The notes under the pieces were generated by a model, which was not told the DNA's origin, ran no database searches, and saw only the letters and a list, made by a program, of their open reading frames with translations. Both the position numbers and the translations under genes were made by a program. Positions 39,310 to 47,830 of a stretch of 64,000 bases of DNA are shown here, one piece after another; the first letter of the stretch is position 1; each line of letters begins with the position of its first letter. Origin of the DNA: Phaeobacter gallaeciensis (GTDB lineage: Bacteria; Pseudomonadota; Alphaproteobacteria; Rhodobacterales; Rhodobacteraceae); NCBI RefSeq assembly GCF_001678945.1, contig NZ_CP015124.1, forward strand, positions 2,332,001 through 2,396,000, given 5' to 3'.

Positions 39310-39873
39310 TTAAGGATCGATCCAACCGATGTTGCCATCATCCCTGCGGTAAACCACATTCAATCCGTCTTTGCCTTCGTTGCGGAAAACCAGAACGGGC
39401 GCCCCGGCCAGTTCCATCTGCATCACTGCTTCGCCAACGGACAGGGACGGGATCTTGGTTTCCATCTCGGCCACGATGATCGGCTGCAGCGAGTCGGGTT
39501 CGGTCCCGGTCTCCGCTTCATCAGAGGCGAGGATATAAGAGCTGGCGCCCAAATGTTCAACCGGTTCGCTGCGGTCGCGGTGATGGTCCTTCAGGCGGCG
39601 TTTGTAGCGGCGCAGCTGTTTTTCCATCTTGTTGCAGCAGCCTTCGAAAGACGCATAGATTTCAGTGGCATGAGCCTTGGCCTGAGCGGTCAGACCGGTG
39701 GACAGGTGAACGGTGGCCTCGCAGACGTATTCATGCGCCGAACGGGAAAAGACCACGGTGGCGTCCGTCGGGCGCTCTGCGTATTTCGCGACAGCCGTTC
39801 CCAGTTCATCCTTAACGTGGGACTGCAACGCTTCGCCGATGTCGATCTGTTGACCGCTGATTTTGTAACGCAT
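39310..39873 (-). CDS. hpf: Long-form ribosome hibernation promoting factor
   Basis: A 187-residue protein. Residues about 1-100 are the S30AE/YfiA domain that sits in the 30S decoding site, and 125-187 the short C-terminal domain (PIIVAEMETKIPSLSVGEAVMQM, VFRNEGKDGLNVVYRRDDG) that mediates 100S dimer formation. Clear ribosome binding site AAGGAGATCAC. 45 bp from ptsN; rpoN, which often sits just before hpf, is absent. Confidence 0.94.
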   Translation of the reverse strand: MRYKISGQQIDIGEALQSHVKDELGTAVAKYAERPTDATVVFSRSAHEYVCEATVHLSTGLTAQAKAHATEIYASFEGCCNKMEKQLRRYKRRLKDHHRDRSEPVEHLGASSYILASDEAETGTEPDSLQPIIVAEMETKIPSLSVGEAVMQMELAGAPVLVFRNEGKDGLNVVYRRDDGNIGWIDP

Positions 39874-40147
39874 GTGATCTCCTTCACAATAATACCACCC
39901 GCAACACCGCCGGGGCCAAGCCCGGCAGACTATCGTCAGCTGCGGATGAGGGGATTAGGCAAGTACGCCGGAAGCAACCATGCGGACCCTGTTGCCAAGG
40001 CCAGCTTGCGGACTGCATCGGACTGCACATTTGCCATACTTCAATTCCATGACAACTGACGAAAAGAGTCAATGGAGAAGCGATGCGGATGGTGAAGGAA
40101 TAGGAAACCGGCAGGAACAGGCCGAGGCCCGAAAGGTACGGTTCGGT
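39874..40147 (-). other. Gap between lptB and hpf
   Basis: 274 bp with a hairpin GCCGGG/CCCGGC (39910-39927) in what would be the hpf leader, and a weak promoter-like TTGACT with TGGAAT 17 bases on, reading on the minus strand at about 40073-40045. No gene or rpoN remnant is seen. Confidence 0.4.
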
Positions 40148-40909
40148 TCAGGAAATACGGAAATTGTCGCCCAGATAAACGCGGCGCACGTTTTCGTTCT
40201 CGACCACCTCTTCGGGGCTGCCGGACATCAGAACCTGACCGTCATGCAGGATATAGGCGCGATCAACGATTTCGAGGGTTTCGCGCACGTTGTGATCGGT
40301 TATCAGCACTCCGATGCCACGTTTCTTCAGATCGGCGACCAGATGGCGGATATCGCCAACCGAAATCGGGTCGACCCCGGCAAAGGGTTCATCCAGCAGC
40401 AGGTATTTCGGATCCGCCGCCAGGCAGCGGGCGATTTCCACCCGGCGCCGTTCACCGCCCGACAGGGCCAACGCAGGTGCGCGGCGCAGGTGTTCGATAG
40501 AGAAATCCGACAGCAGCTCTTCTAGCCGTTCGCGCCGCTTGTGGTCGTGTTTGACGGCAATATCCAGCACGGCCGAGATATTGTCCTCGACCGACAGGCC
40601 CCGGAAAATGGACATTTCCTGCGGCAGGTAACCAATGCCAAGCCGCGCGCGGCGGTACATCGGCAGGTTGGTGACGTTCTGCCCGTCGATGGTGACGGTG
40701 CCCGCCTCGGGAAAGACAAGGCCGGCGATGGCGTAGAAACTGGTGGTCTTGCCGGACCCGTTCGGCCCCAGAAGGGCGACAACCTCGCCCCGGTCCAGAC
40801 GCATGGTCACGTCACGAATCACCACCTTTTTGCGATAGCTTTTGCGCAGGTGTTCGATCCTGAGGCCGGACGAGCCTTCGGTGACCTTCAGTTCGGGTTT
40901 TGTCGCCAT
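40148..40909 (-). CDS. lptB: LPS export ABC transporter ATP-binding protein
   Basis: A 253-residue ATPase that powers lipopolysaccharide extraction by LptFG. Walker [10 protein letters not shown] at 48-56, Q loop Q97, signature LSGGERRR at 149-156, Walker [14 protein letters not shown] ending about 181, and the LptB-type [12 protein letters not shown] switch. ATG overlaps the lptA stop by one base. The C-terminal YLGDNFR is usual for LptB. Confidence 0.97.
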   Translation of the reverse strand: MATKPELKVTEGSSGLRIEHLRKSYRKKVVIRDVTMRLDRGEVVALLGPNGSGKTTSFYAIAGLVFPEAGTVTIDGQNVTNLPMYRRARLGIGYLPQEMSIFRGLSVEDNISAVLDIAVKHDHKRRERLEELLSDFSIEHLRRAPALALSGGERRRVEIARCLAADPKYLLLDEPFAGVDPISVGDIRHLVADLKKRGIGVLITDHNVRETLEIVDRAYILHDGQVLMSGSPEEVVENENVRRVYLGDNFRIS

Positions 40910-41418
40910 CAGTTGCCGCCATCCGGGTTGAGGATGGTTTTGACCCGTCCGGCCATGCTCGCGGTGCCGGTGGTCAGGTTCACCTCAAGCCGGTTCGAGG
41001 TCAGCGTGCTGGCTCCCTGATTGAGCAGGACATTGCCGGTCATCACAATGGTGCCGCTGTCGATGGTGTACTCTGCCTTCTCGGCCTCTGCGGCGTCCGG
41101 GCCGCTGACCAGCAGCACATCGCCGGTCGCCTCAAGCTGGTCGATGCCACGTTTGCCGGTCTCATCGGTCTTGTAGATCACCAGAACCCGGTTTGCAGAC
41201 AGTCGCATCACCCCCTGGATGATCAGCACATTGCCAGTGAATTCGGCCGAGCCATCGGCCTGGTTGACCGCCAGCGCATCGGCTGTCACCTCGACCGGTT
41301 CCTTGGGGTCGGCCTTAACCTCGCCAAAGGCAATCACGTCCGTCTGGGCCATCGCAACCGGTGCAACCGATGCAAGGGCGCAAGACAGGCAAATCAGCAA
41401 GGTGGGCAATCTGAACAC
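40909..41418 (-). CDS. lptA: Periplasmic LPS transport protein LptA
   Basis: A 169-residue OstA/LptA-like protein with a cleavable signal ([20 protein letters not shown]) and a jellyroll repeat region ([21 protein letters not shown], then [18 protein letters not shown]). It forms the bridge that carries LPS across the periplasm. GTG start three bases after lptC. Confidence 0.93.
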   Translation of the reverse strand: MFRLPTLLICLSCALASVAPVAMAQTDVIAFGEVKADPKEPVEVTADALAVNQADGSAEFTGNVLIIQGVMRLSANRVLVIYKTDETGKRGIDQLEATGDVLLVSGPDAAEAEKAEYTIDSGTIVMTGNVLLNQGASTLTSNRLEVNLTTGTASMAGRVKTILNPDGGN

Positions 41419-41421
41419 GGG

Positions 41422-42021
41422 CTATCTTTCTTTAGTATTGGGATCGTATACCAGCTTGACTCTGTTTTTGAATACCATTTGCACCGGTCCGCCTTCGGTT
41501 TTTGCCGTCACCAGCATCTGCCCCGCAGTCAGAACGCCAAGGGCGCCCGTGGCATGAACCGGTCCGGGACTTTCTGCGCGCACCCCGTCCAGCGCGGTTT
41601 CCAGTAATTCGGTCTCAACCGTCATACCATCCGCGGATGTCAGTTTGACGTTGCCGCTGAACCGCGCGAGGCCTTGATCGGGATGCACCGCCCCGCTGTC
41701 AGAGACCAACGTCATACGGCCGCCCTCGGCCATGCGGATTTCGGCCTGCAGATTGGTGGCCGTGGCGCCGCCGCTGTCGCTATTGGGCTGGGCAACCGAA
41801 GCCATCACCATGATCTCATCGCCCTGCGCGGTAGTGCCGGAAAAGAAGGGGCGGGTGACCTGCTGCCCGCGCATGCGTTCCTCGATCTCCTTTTGCGCAA
41901 AGGGGATGACCGCTTCGGTGTCGACCCCGCGCGAAATCAGGAACAGCGTCGACAGCAGCGCCAGCGCGGCCAGTGGCAGCAGCACCTTGAGATAGGCGAC
42001 TGTGCGCGAATAGCGGTCCAT
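41422..42021 (-). CDS. lptC: LPS export system protein LptC
   Basis: A 199-residue bitopic inner-membrane protein. One transmembrane segment (VLLPLAALALLSTLFLI, about 13-29) followed by a periplasmic LptC domain. It passes LPS from LptBFG to LptA. ATG at 42021 follows AAAGGGGACACC; the upstream frame to 42081 would overlap kdsD. It lies 36 bp after kdsD. Confidence 0.9.
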   Translation of the reverse strand: MDRYSRTVAYLKVLLPLAALALLSTLFLISRGVDTEAVIPFAQKEIEERMRGQQVTRPFFSGTTAQGDEIMVMASVAQPNSDSGGATATNLQAEIRMAEGGRMTLVSDSGAVHPDQGLARFSGNVKLTSADGMTVETELLETALDGVRAESPGPVHATGALGVLTAGQMLVTAKTEGGPVQMVFKNRVKLVYDPNTKER

Positions 42022-42056
42022 CCGGTGTCCCCTTTCTCTTTTGTTGGCGTTGCGGT

Positions 42057-43025
42057 TCAGCCGAGGCCTGCGCGCAGGCAATCGTGGATATGGATCAGGC
42101 CGAGGGCCTGCGGGCCTTGTGTAGCATCCACCACAAACAGGCAGGTGATCTTGCGGGCATTCATCACCGCAAGCGCCTCTTCGGCGAGGGCGTCGGGGCC
42201 GATGGTTGTCGGCGAGGAGGTCATGACATCGGCAGCGGTCTGGCTCAGCAGCCCGTCCATGTGGCGGCGCAGGTCGCCATCCGTGATAATGCCGGTCAGT
42301 GCATTATCGGCGCCGGAAACCCCTGCCACGCCAAATCCCTTCTGGCTGATTTCCAGCAGCGCCTCGGACATCGGGCTGTTTTCAGCGACCAGTGGCAGGG
42401 CATCTCCGCCGTGCATCAGGTCGCGGACCTTGGACAGGCGCGCACCGAGTTTGCCGCCGGGGTGGAAATCGCGGAAGTTCTCGGGGCGGAAGTCGCGGTG
42501 CTTCATGATGGCAATGGCGAGCGCGTCGCCCATGGCCAGCGTCAGCGTGGTCGAAATCGATGGCACGATCCCGTATCCGCAGGCCTCGCCCAGGGCGGGG
42601 ATTTCCAGCTGCACATCGGCTTGGGTCATCAGGGTGCTTTCCGGCCTGCTGGAGAGGCCGATCAACGGAATGTCAAAGCGGCGGGTAAAGACCAGAAGAT
42701 TGGCCAGTTCAGGCGCTTCACCAGAGTTGGAGATGGCCAGAACCACATCGCCCTTGGACAGCATGCCAAGGTCGCCATGACTGGCCTCGGCCGGATGTAC
42801 GAAATGGGCAGGTGTGCCGGTGCTGGCCAATGTGGCTGCGATCTTGCGACCGATGTGGCCGGATTTGCCGATACCGCTGACGATCACACGCCCTTCGGCC
42901 TTCAGGATCAGGCGCACCGCATCGGCGAACCGCTCGTCAAAACCGGCAGCCAGCGCATCCAGTGCGCGGGCTTCGTCGGTCACGACCTGACGCGCCGTGG
43001 CGAGGAAATGCTCGGACCCGCTCAT
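42057..43025 (-). CDS. kdsD: Arabinose-5-phosphate isomerase (KdsD/KpsF)
   Basis: A 322-residue enzyme converting ribulose-5-phosphate to arabinose-5-phosphate, first step of Kdo synthesis. SIS domain (VIVSGIGKSGHIGRKIAATL, HPAEASHGDLGM, SNSGEAPELANL) at about 35-180 and two CBS domains at about 205-320. ATGA overlap with rnd. Location before lptCAB is the normal LPS locus, while CMP-Kdo synthase kdsB is at 30.4 kb. Confidence 0.94.
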   Translation of the reverse strand: MSGSEHFLATARQVVTDEARALDALAAGFDERFADAVRLILKAEGRVIVSGIGKSGHIGRKIAATLASTGTPAHFVHPAEASHGDLGMLSKGDVVLAISNSGEAPELANLLVFTRRFDIPLIGLSSRPESTLMTQADVQLEIPALGEACGYGIVPSISTTLTLAMGDALAIAIMKHRDFRPENFRDFHPGGKLGARLSKVRDLMHGGDALPLVAENSPMSEALLEISQKGFGVAGVSGADNALTGIITDGDLRRHMDGLLSQTAADVMTSSPTTIGPDALAEEALAVMNARKITCLFVVDATQGPQALGLIHIHDCLRAGLG

Positions 43026-43636
43026 GAGTGCGCGAAGATATCGGTTTCGGGCCAGCCCGCCAGATCAAGGCGCGCGCGCATCGGCAGGAAGTCGAAACAG
43101 GCCTGCGCCATGTCGGTGCGGCCTTCACGGGCAAGACGTTTGTCCAGCTCTTCACGCAGGCGGTGCAGGTGCAAAACGTCCGAGGCGGCATAGTCCAGCT
43201 GCGCTTCGGTCAGGGTTTCGGCACCCCAGTCACTCATCTGCTGTTGTTTCGAGATATCGACACCGATCAGCTCCTGACACAGGTTCCGCAATCCGTGGCG
43301 GTCGGTATAGGTGCGGATCAGGCGGCTTGCGATCTTGGTGCAGTAGACCGGCGCTGCCAGCGCGCCAAAGGCGTGGTACATGGCGGCGATGTCAAAACGC
43401 CCGAAATGGAACAGCTTCAGCACATTGGGATCTTCCAGCATACGGCACAGGTTCGGTGCTTCGCTCTGGCCCTTCTCAATCTGAACGATATGGGAGTTGC
43501 CGTCACCGCCGGACATCTGGATCACGCACAGCCGGTCGCGGTGGGGGTTGAGCCCCATGGTTTCACAATCGATTGCAACAACCGGGCCAAGGTCAAGCCC
43601 GTCCGGCAGGTCGTTTTTGTAAAGATGATTGGCCAA
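43022..43636 (-). CDS. rnd: Ribonuclease D (short form)
   Basis: A 204-residue DEDD exonuclease. The DxE motif VAIDCETMGLN, FHFGRFDIAAMYH and the YAASDVLHL motif supply the metal-binding residues. It lacks the HRDC domain of the long enterobacterial enzyme, as is common in alphaproteobacteria. Trims RNA 3' ends. Overlaps kdsD by 4 bp. Confidence 0.92.
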   Translation of the reverse strand: MANHLYKNDLPDGLDLGPVVAIDCETMGLNPHRDRLCVIQMSGGDGNSHIVQIEKGQSEAPNLCRMLEDPNVLKLFHFGRFDIAAMYHAFGALAAPVYCTKIASRLIRTYTDRHGLRNLCQELIGVDISKQQQMSDWGAETLTEAQLDYAASDVLHLHRLREELDKRLAREGRTDMAQACFDFLPMRARLDLAGWPETDIFAHS

Positions 43637-43779
43637 TGGAGCGGTCCTTTGTCTGGGCAGGGCGCGCGGCCCGCCTTTCTGCCGAAATAGGGGCTAAAGC
43701 CTCTGAACTCAACTGTAGCCCAGCCCAGCCCTTGGTGTCGGGCAGCACTGGACGATATTTCTGCTAACATGGGGTTTAA

Positions 43780-43807
43780 GGCAGGTCAGCCAAATAGGAA
43801 ACCTGCC
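43780..43807 (-). terminator. Weak hairpin terminator after the GntR gene
   Basis: GGCAGGT/ACCTGCC, 7 bp with a 14-base loop, 22-50 bases beyond the GntR stop on the minus strand, followed by TTAAA only. Confidence 0.35.
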
Positions 43808-43829
43808 AAAGCATTCGGCCCGGCAGTCT

Positions 43830-44525
43830 TTATCCAGCTCTCATGCGGCTGAAACTCATCGAGATATGAGCCTGTTGCAGCATCGCGGCAGCCTGAAGAT
43901 CGCCAGCCTCAAGCGCTGCTGTGACGGTGCTGATCTCGCCATCGAAGATGCGCATTTCATCGCAAAGGTCGATGACGGAATCGATCACCGAGGTCAGCCA
44001 GATCCGCGAGGTCTGGTAATAAAGCCGCTCGGCTGTGGTGCGCAGCGGCATATTGCCGGTCAGTTTCAGCGTGGCGAGGAAGAAATCGGTGATCAGCCGG
44101 GCAAATTCGCGCGGGGCCGGGTCCTGTAGCAGGGATTGGGAGCGATCCGACAGGGCGCGGAACTCGGCAAGCAGCGCGTCGCTGGGCGGCAGGGGCATTA
44201 TGTGGCCCATCATGCCGGCCAGTTCCATCCTCAGCTGGTAGGTTTGCGCCAGTTCCTCAAGGTTCACATCGGTGACGAAGGTGCCTACGCCGTGTACCGA
44301 TTGCACCAGCCCTTCGTCTTCGAGCCGGGCAAGAACCCGGCGCAGCGGGGTGCGACTGACGCCGAATTCCTCGGCCAGTTCGGTTTCCGACAGGCGGGTT
44401 CCGGGCGCATAGTCCAGCAGACAGATGCGATCCCGGATTTCCCGGTGCATCAGTTCGAACCGGTCACGGGCACTATAGTCGGCATTGTCGAGATCCAGCG
44501 CCATGTTGGGCGAGGATGAGGTCAT
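43830..44525 (-). CDS. GntR family regulator with FCD domain
   Basis: A 231-residue regulator. N-terminal winged helix (about 25-85; LSETELAEEFGVSRTPLRRVLARLEDEGLV) and C-terminal FCD ligand-binding domain (about 100-225). ATG at 44525 follows GGGAGG. It is the third gene in the run ectoine hydrolase, ArgE-like deacetylase, GntR, so it probably controls that operon. It is not EnuR, the usual ectoine regulator, which is a MocR type with an aminotransferase domain. Confidence 0.87.
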   Translation of the reverse strand: MTSSSPNMALDLDNADYSARDRFELMHREIRDRICLLDYAPGTRLSETELAEEFGVSRTPLRRVLARLEDEGLVQSVHGVGTFVTDVNLEELAQTYQLRMELAGMMGHIMPLPPSDALLAEFRALSDRSQSLLQDPAPREFARLITDFFLATLKLTGNMPLRTTAERLYYQTSRIWLTSVIDSVIDLCDEMRIFDGEISTVTAALEAGDLQAAAMLQQAHISMSFSRMRAG

Positions 44526-44587
44526 TGGAGGCCTCCCTTGGTTGGGTGCCTGTGTACCTGTCCCCGCCCGTCGGCGCAAATATCTGT

Positions 44588-45745
44588 TCAGACCAGTTTA
44601 GCAGAGAGCCCTTCGAGCAGCCCGAGGCATTGCGACAGCTGGTCGAGCGAGACGTATTCGTCCGGCTTGTGCGCCTGTTCGATCGATCCCGGTCCGCAGA
44701 CGGCGACATTCATGCCAAGCCCCTGGAAAATCCCGGCCTCGGTGCCGAATGCCACCAGATCGGCGCCATTTGCCCCGGTCAGCTCCTGCAGGATCTCGCG
44801 GGCCTCGTTGTCGGTGACCGGCTCCAAACCGTCGACCTCTCCGATGACCTCGGTGACGATGCCTGCCTCGGGGAACACCGCCTGCATCTGCGGGATCAGG
44901 GAATGAGTGCACAGCCGATGCAGGTCTTCTTTGACGAAGTCGGCATCGGATTTCTGCACCGGGCGCATTTCCCAGTCGACCCGCGCCTTGCCGGGGATCA
45001 CGTTATGGGCGTGGCCGCTGACCAGCGCGCCGGTGTTGATGGTGGTCCAGGGCGGTTCGAACCGGCTGCCTTCAGGCGCGCGGGCGCGCAAGGCGTCCTT
45101 CAGTTCCAGCAGGCGGGCGACGTAGCGCGCCGCGTATTCCGCGGCATTCACCCCCAGATCCGGGCCGGATCCGTGCCCTTCGAGCCCGGTGAAATGGGTC
45201 GAATACTCATAGCATCCCTTGTGACCTTCGATGATACGCATCATCGTAGGCTCTCCGACGATGCAGACCGAGGGGCGTATCTCCCGTTCTTTCAGCGACT
45301 TGGCCAGAGCCTGCGCGCCAAAGCAGCCGACCTCTTCGTCATAGGTGAAGGCGAAATGGATCGGCCGGGTCGGGTTCAGCGCCGCGTAATGCGGCGCCAT
45401 CGCGGTCGCTGCCGCGATGAACCCCTTCATGTCGCAGGTGCCACGCCCGAACAGCTTGCCGTCGCGCTCCACCATCTGGAAGGGGTCGCTGGACCAGTCC
45501 TGATCGGTCACAGGCACCACGTCCGAATGGCCCGAGAGAACGATGCCACCATCGGTATCAGGACCGATGGTGGCGAAAAGATTGGCCTTGCTGCCGGTGT
45601 CGTCGGTCCACAGATGAACCTGTGCGCCTGCGCTATCCAGCCGGTCCGCCAATAGCGACATCAACGTCAGGTTGCTGCTCGCGGACACGGTCGGTTGCGC
45701 GATGAGTTCTCCCAACAAATCCGTCGTTCGGGGCAGGAAGGTCAT
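44588..45745 (-). CDS. ArgE-like M20 deacetylase, probably acting on N-acetyl-diaminobutyrate
   Basis: A 385-residue M20 metallopeptidase similar to acetylornithine deacetylase. Zinc and catalytic residues: H73 and D75 (SGHSDVVPV), D105 (GTCDMKG), E137-E138 (YDEEVGC) and a C-terminal GxExGIFQ-type segment. Arginine synthesis here uses ArgJ, which makes a true ArgE redundant. Sitting directly after the ectoine hydrolase, it is well placed to deacetylate N-alpha-acetyl-2,4-diaminobutyrate, a close homologue of acetylornithine. Its start lies 113 bp inside the hydrolase gene. Confidence 0.88.
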   Translation of the reverse strand: MTFLPRTTDLLGELIAQPTVSASSNLTLMSLLADRLDSAGAQVHLWTDDTGSKANLFATIGPDTDGGIVLSGHSDVVPVTDQDWSSDPFQMVERDGKLFGRGTCDMKGFIAAATAMAPHYAALNPTRPIHFAFTYDEEVGCFGAQALAKSLKEREIRPSVCIVGEPTMMRIIEGHKGCYEYSTHFTGLEGHGSGPDLGVNAAEYAARYVARLLELKDALRARAPEGSRFEPPWTTINTGALVSGHAHNVIPGKARVDWEMRPVQKSDADFVKEDLHRLCTHSLIPQMQAVFPEAGIVTEVIGEVDGLEPVTDNEAREILQELTGANGADLVAFGTEAGIFQGLGMNVAVCGPGSIEQAHKPDEYVSLDQLSQCLGLLEGLSAKLV

Positions 45746-46937
45746 TCAGAACCTCGTCTTTCACAAAGATTTTGCGCTCCACATCGCAGAGGGCTTCGGC
45801 TGGTCCGTTCTCGCGTATCAGGATCGTCTCGGTGGTCTCAAGCCCCCAGCTGTCCATCCAGAGCGCGGGCATGAAGTGGAAGGTCATCCCCGGCACCAGC
45901 ACGGTTTCATCGGTGTCCCGCAGCGAAATGGTCCGCTCCCCCCAGTCCGGCGGGTAGCTGAGTCCGATCGGGTAGCCGCAGCGTCCGTTGCGGTCGATCC
46001 CGGCCTTTTTCAGGGCGCCATTCAGGGCATTGGCAATGTCACAGGCGCGGTTGCCGGCCTTTGCGGCCTCGATCCCGGCCTCGATGCCTTCGTTCAGCGC
46101 GGCAGAGGCGTCCAGCATTTCCTGCGGCGGCTGGCCCAGGTGTACGGTCCGGCACAGCGGCGCGTGATAGCGGCGATAACAGCCGGAAAGTTCGAAGAAG
46201 GTCGCCTCACCGGTCTGCATCTCGCGCCCGTCCCAGGTCATATGCGCGGCGGTGGCATCCAGACCCGAGGGCGTCAGCGGCACGATGGCCGGGTAATCAC
46301 CCCAGTCTTCGCCAACCCCATAGGTGCCGGCCTGCAGCAGGTCGCCCACCAGCTCGTTCTTGCGCAATCCGGGGCGTGCGCGCTCGATGGCCAGATTGAC
46401 GATGTTTTCGGTGATGCGGGCGGCCCGGCGGATGAACATCAGCTCTTCGTCGGACTTCACCGCACGCTGCCAGTTCACCAGCGCGGTGGCGTCATGCAGG
46501 CTGGCGTTGGGCAGGTTCTTTTGCAGGACAGCGTGGGCCTTGGCGGAGTAATAGTAGTTTTCCATTTCCACGCCGACGCGGGCCTTGCCGTATCCGAGCC
46601 GGGTCAGATGCGCGGCCAGATCTTCCATGGGGTGGCAGGTGGTCGACTGGATATAGCGGTCGTCGTAGCCGATGACGCTGCGCTCTTCCATCCAGACGGT
46701 GCGCAGGGCGCCAAAGGCATCCATCGTGCGGCCCCACCAGATCGGATCACCGTTCAGCCCCAGGATGACACCCTGGTGGACATAGAAGGACCAGCCGTCA
46801 TAGCCGGTCAGCCAGGCCTGATTGGACGGGTCCGTGACGAAGAGAACGTCGATCCCGGCGGCCTCCATGGCTTTACGGGTCTTGGCGATGCGGCGGGCGT
46901 ATTCGCCCTCAGTAAACGGAGCAAGTTCCAGTGGCAT
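45633..46937 (-). CDS. doeA: Ectoine hydrolase (DoeA/EutD), M24/creatinase fold
   Basis: A 434-residue protein with the creatinase N-terminal domain (WLTGYDGWSFYVHQG, then WWGRTMDAFGALRTVWM) and the pita-bread M24 domain with GEATFFELSGCYRRYHAP and YPIGLSYPPDWGERTISL, the stretches I associate with ectoine hydrolase. It opens the ectoine ring to N-acetyl-diaminobutyrate. Relatives end near the VERKIFVK segment; here about 40 further residues follow, read through the first 113 bases of the ArgE-like gene. The tail may be real or the result of a small change at the natural stop. First gene of its operon. Confidence 0.85.
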   Translation of the reverse strand: MPLELAPFTEGEYARRIAKTRKAMEAAGIDVLFVTDPSNQAWLTGYDGWSFYVHQGVILGLNGDPIWWGRTMDAFGALRTVWMEERSVIGYDDRYIQSTTCHPMEDLAAHLTRLGYGKARVGVEMENYYYSAKAHAVLQKNLPNASLHDATALVNWQRAVKSDEELMFIRRAARITENIVNLAIERARPGLRKNELVGDLLQAGTYGVGEDWGDYPAIVPLTPSGLDATAAHMTWDGREMQTGEATFFELSGCYRRYHAPLCRTVHLGQPPQEMLDASAALNEGIEAGIEAAKAGNRACDIANALNGALKKAGIDRNGRCGYPIGLSYPPDWGERTISLRDTDETVLVPGMTFHFMPALWMDSWGLETTETILIRENGPAEALCDVERKIFVKDEVLNDLPAPNDGFVGRTHRATDRVREQQPDVDVAIGGPAG

Positions 46938-47255
46938 GGGGACCTCTGTTCAAAGGAGGGGTGTCGGAAATAGGGACTGTAATCTTTGTAGATGAGTACA
47001 TCCTCCGATTCCGATCTATTCGCGGCAAAGGATTTGCTCAAAACGACACGCATAATCGGCATTTACGACGTCGTGAGCGGCAGGTTGCGTGATTGTTGTG
47101 CACAACCGGCGAATCTTTGGACAGTTTTGGTCCAGAGTAGAGCCTACGCCGGTATCGCGGTCACCTGTGTTCTCTCCGGCACGGCAGGTGGCGCAGTGTT
47201 CACAGATTCGCGGGGCGCTTTTCCAGTGATCACACCCGTGATACAGCCCTGACGC
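46938..47255. promoter_or_regulatory. Divergent control region of the ectoine genes
   Basis: 318 bp between the divergent doeA and Lrp genes, with no believable gene in it. It should hold both promoters. A dyad GATG-N4-CATC is at about 46992-47003 and another TGATCACACCCGTGATAC-type pair is at about 47227-47245, just before the Lrp start. They could be regulator sites; none is certain. Confidence 0.45.
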
Positions 47256-47747
47256 ATGATACGTCTTGATGACCGGGATATCGCCATTCTCCGCGTGCTG
47301 ACGCAGGAGGGGCGCATTACCAAAGCGGCCCTGGCCGAACGCATCGGCCTGTCTCCGACACCGTGCTGGGACCGGCTGCGCAAGCTGGAAAAGGCCGGGC
47401 TGATCGAAGGTTACGGCGCCCGCATCAACCTGCGCAAACTGGCACCGCATATAACGGTGTTTGTGGCGGTGGAAATTGCCGATCACACGGCGGCCCGGTT
47501 TCAGGCGTTTGAACTGGCGATCCAGCGCTATGATGAGGTCACGGCCTGCTGGGCGCTTGGCGGCGGCTTCGATTACCTGATGCAGATCGTCACCCATGAC
47601 ATCGATGCTTATCAGCGGCTGATCGATTCGATGCTGGATGCCCGCATCGGCCTGTCGCGCTATTTCACCTATATTGTGACCAAACCGGTCAAAGGTCCGG
47701 GCGGTCCGCCGCTGGATATTTTGCTGGGACGGGGGGCTGGCAGCTGA
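47256..47747 (+). CDS. Lrp/AsnC family regulator, DoeX-like
   Basis: A 163-residue protein: helix-turn-helix (LDDRDIAILRVLTQEGRITKAAL, then GLSPTPCWDRLRKLEKAGLI) and a RAM ligand domain. An AsnC/Lrp gene is a regular member of ectoine catabolic clusters (DoeX in Halomonas, asnC in Ruegeria). It probably senses a diaminobutyrate-type intermediate and acts on the divergent region upstream. Confidence 0.9.
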   Translation: MIRLDDRDIAILRVLTQEGRITKAALAERIGLSPTPCWDRLRKLEKAGLIEGYGARINLRKLAPHITVFVAVEIADHTAARFQAFELAIQRYDEVTACWALGGGFDYLMQIVTHDIDAYQRLIDSMLDARIGLSRYFTYIVTKPVKGPGGPPLDILLGRGAGS

Positions 47748-47830
47748 ATCTTCTCCTTCATGGGGGAACTTTGGCTACTGTTTCTGGGTCTGGCAGAGGA
47801 ATGTCCTCCTGAACTTCAGGAGGATTTGCC

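Noticed and set aside
46992-47252. 86-codon plus-strand frame between doeA and the Lrp gene
   Set aside because: It fills the divergent promoter region and shows no domain; more likely chance than a small gene.
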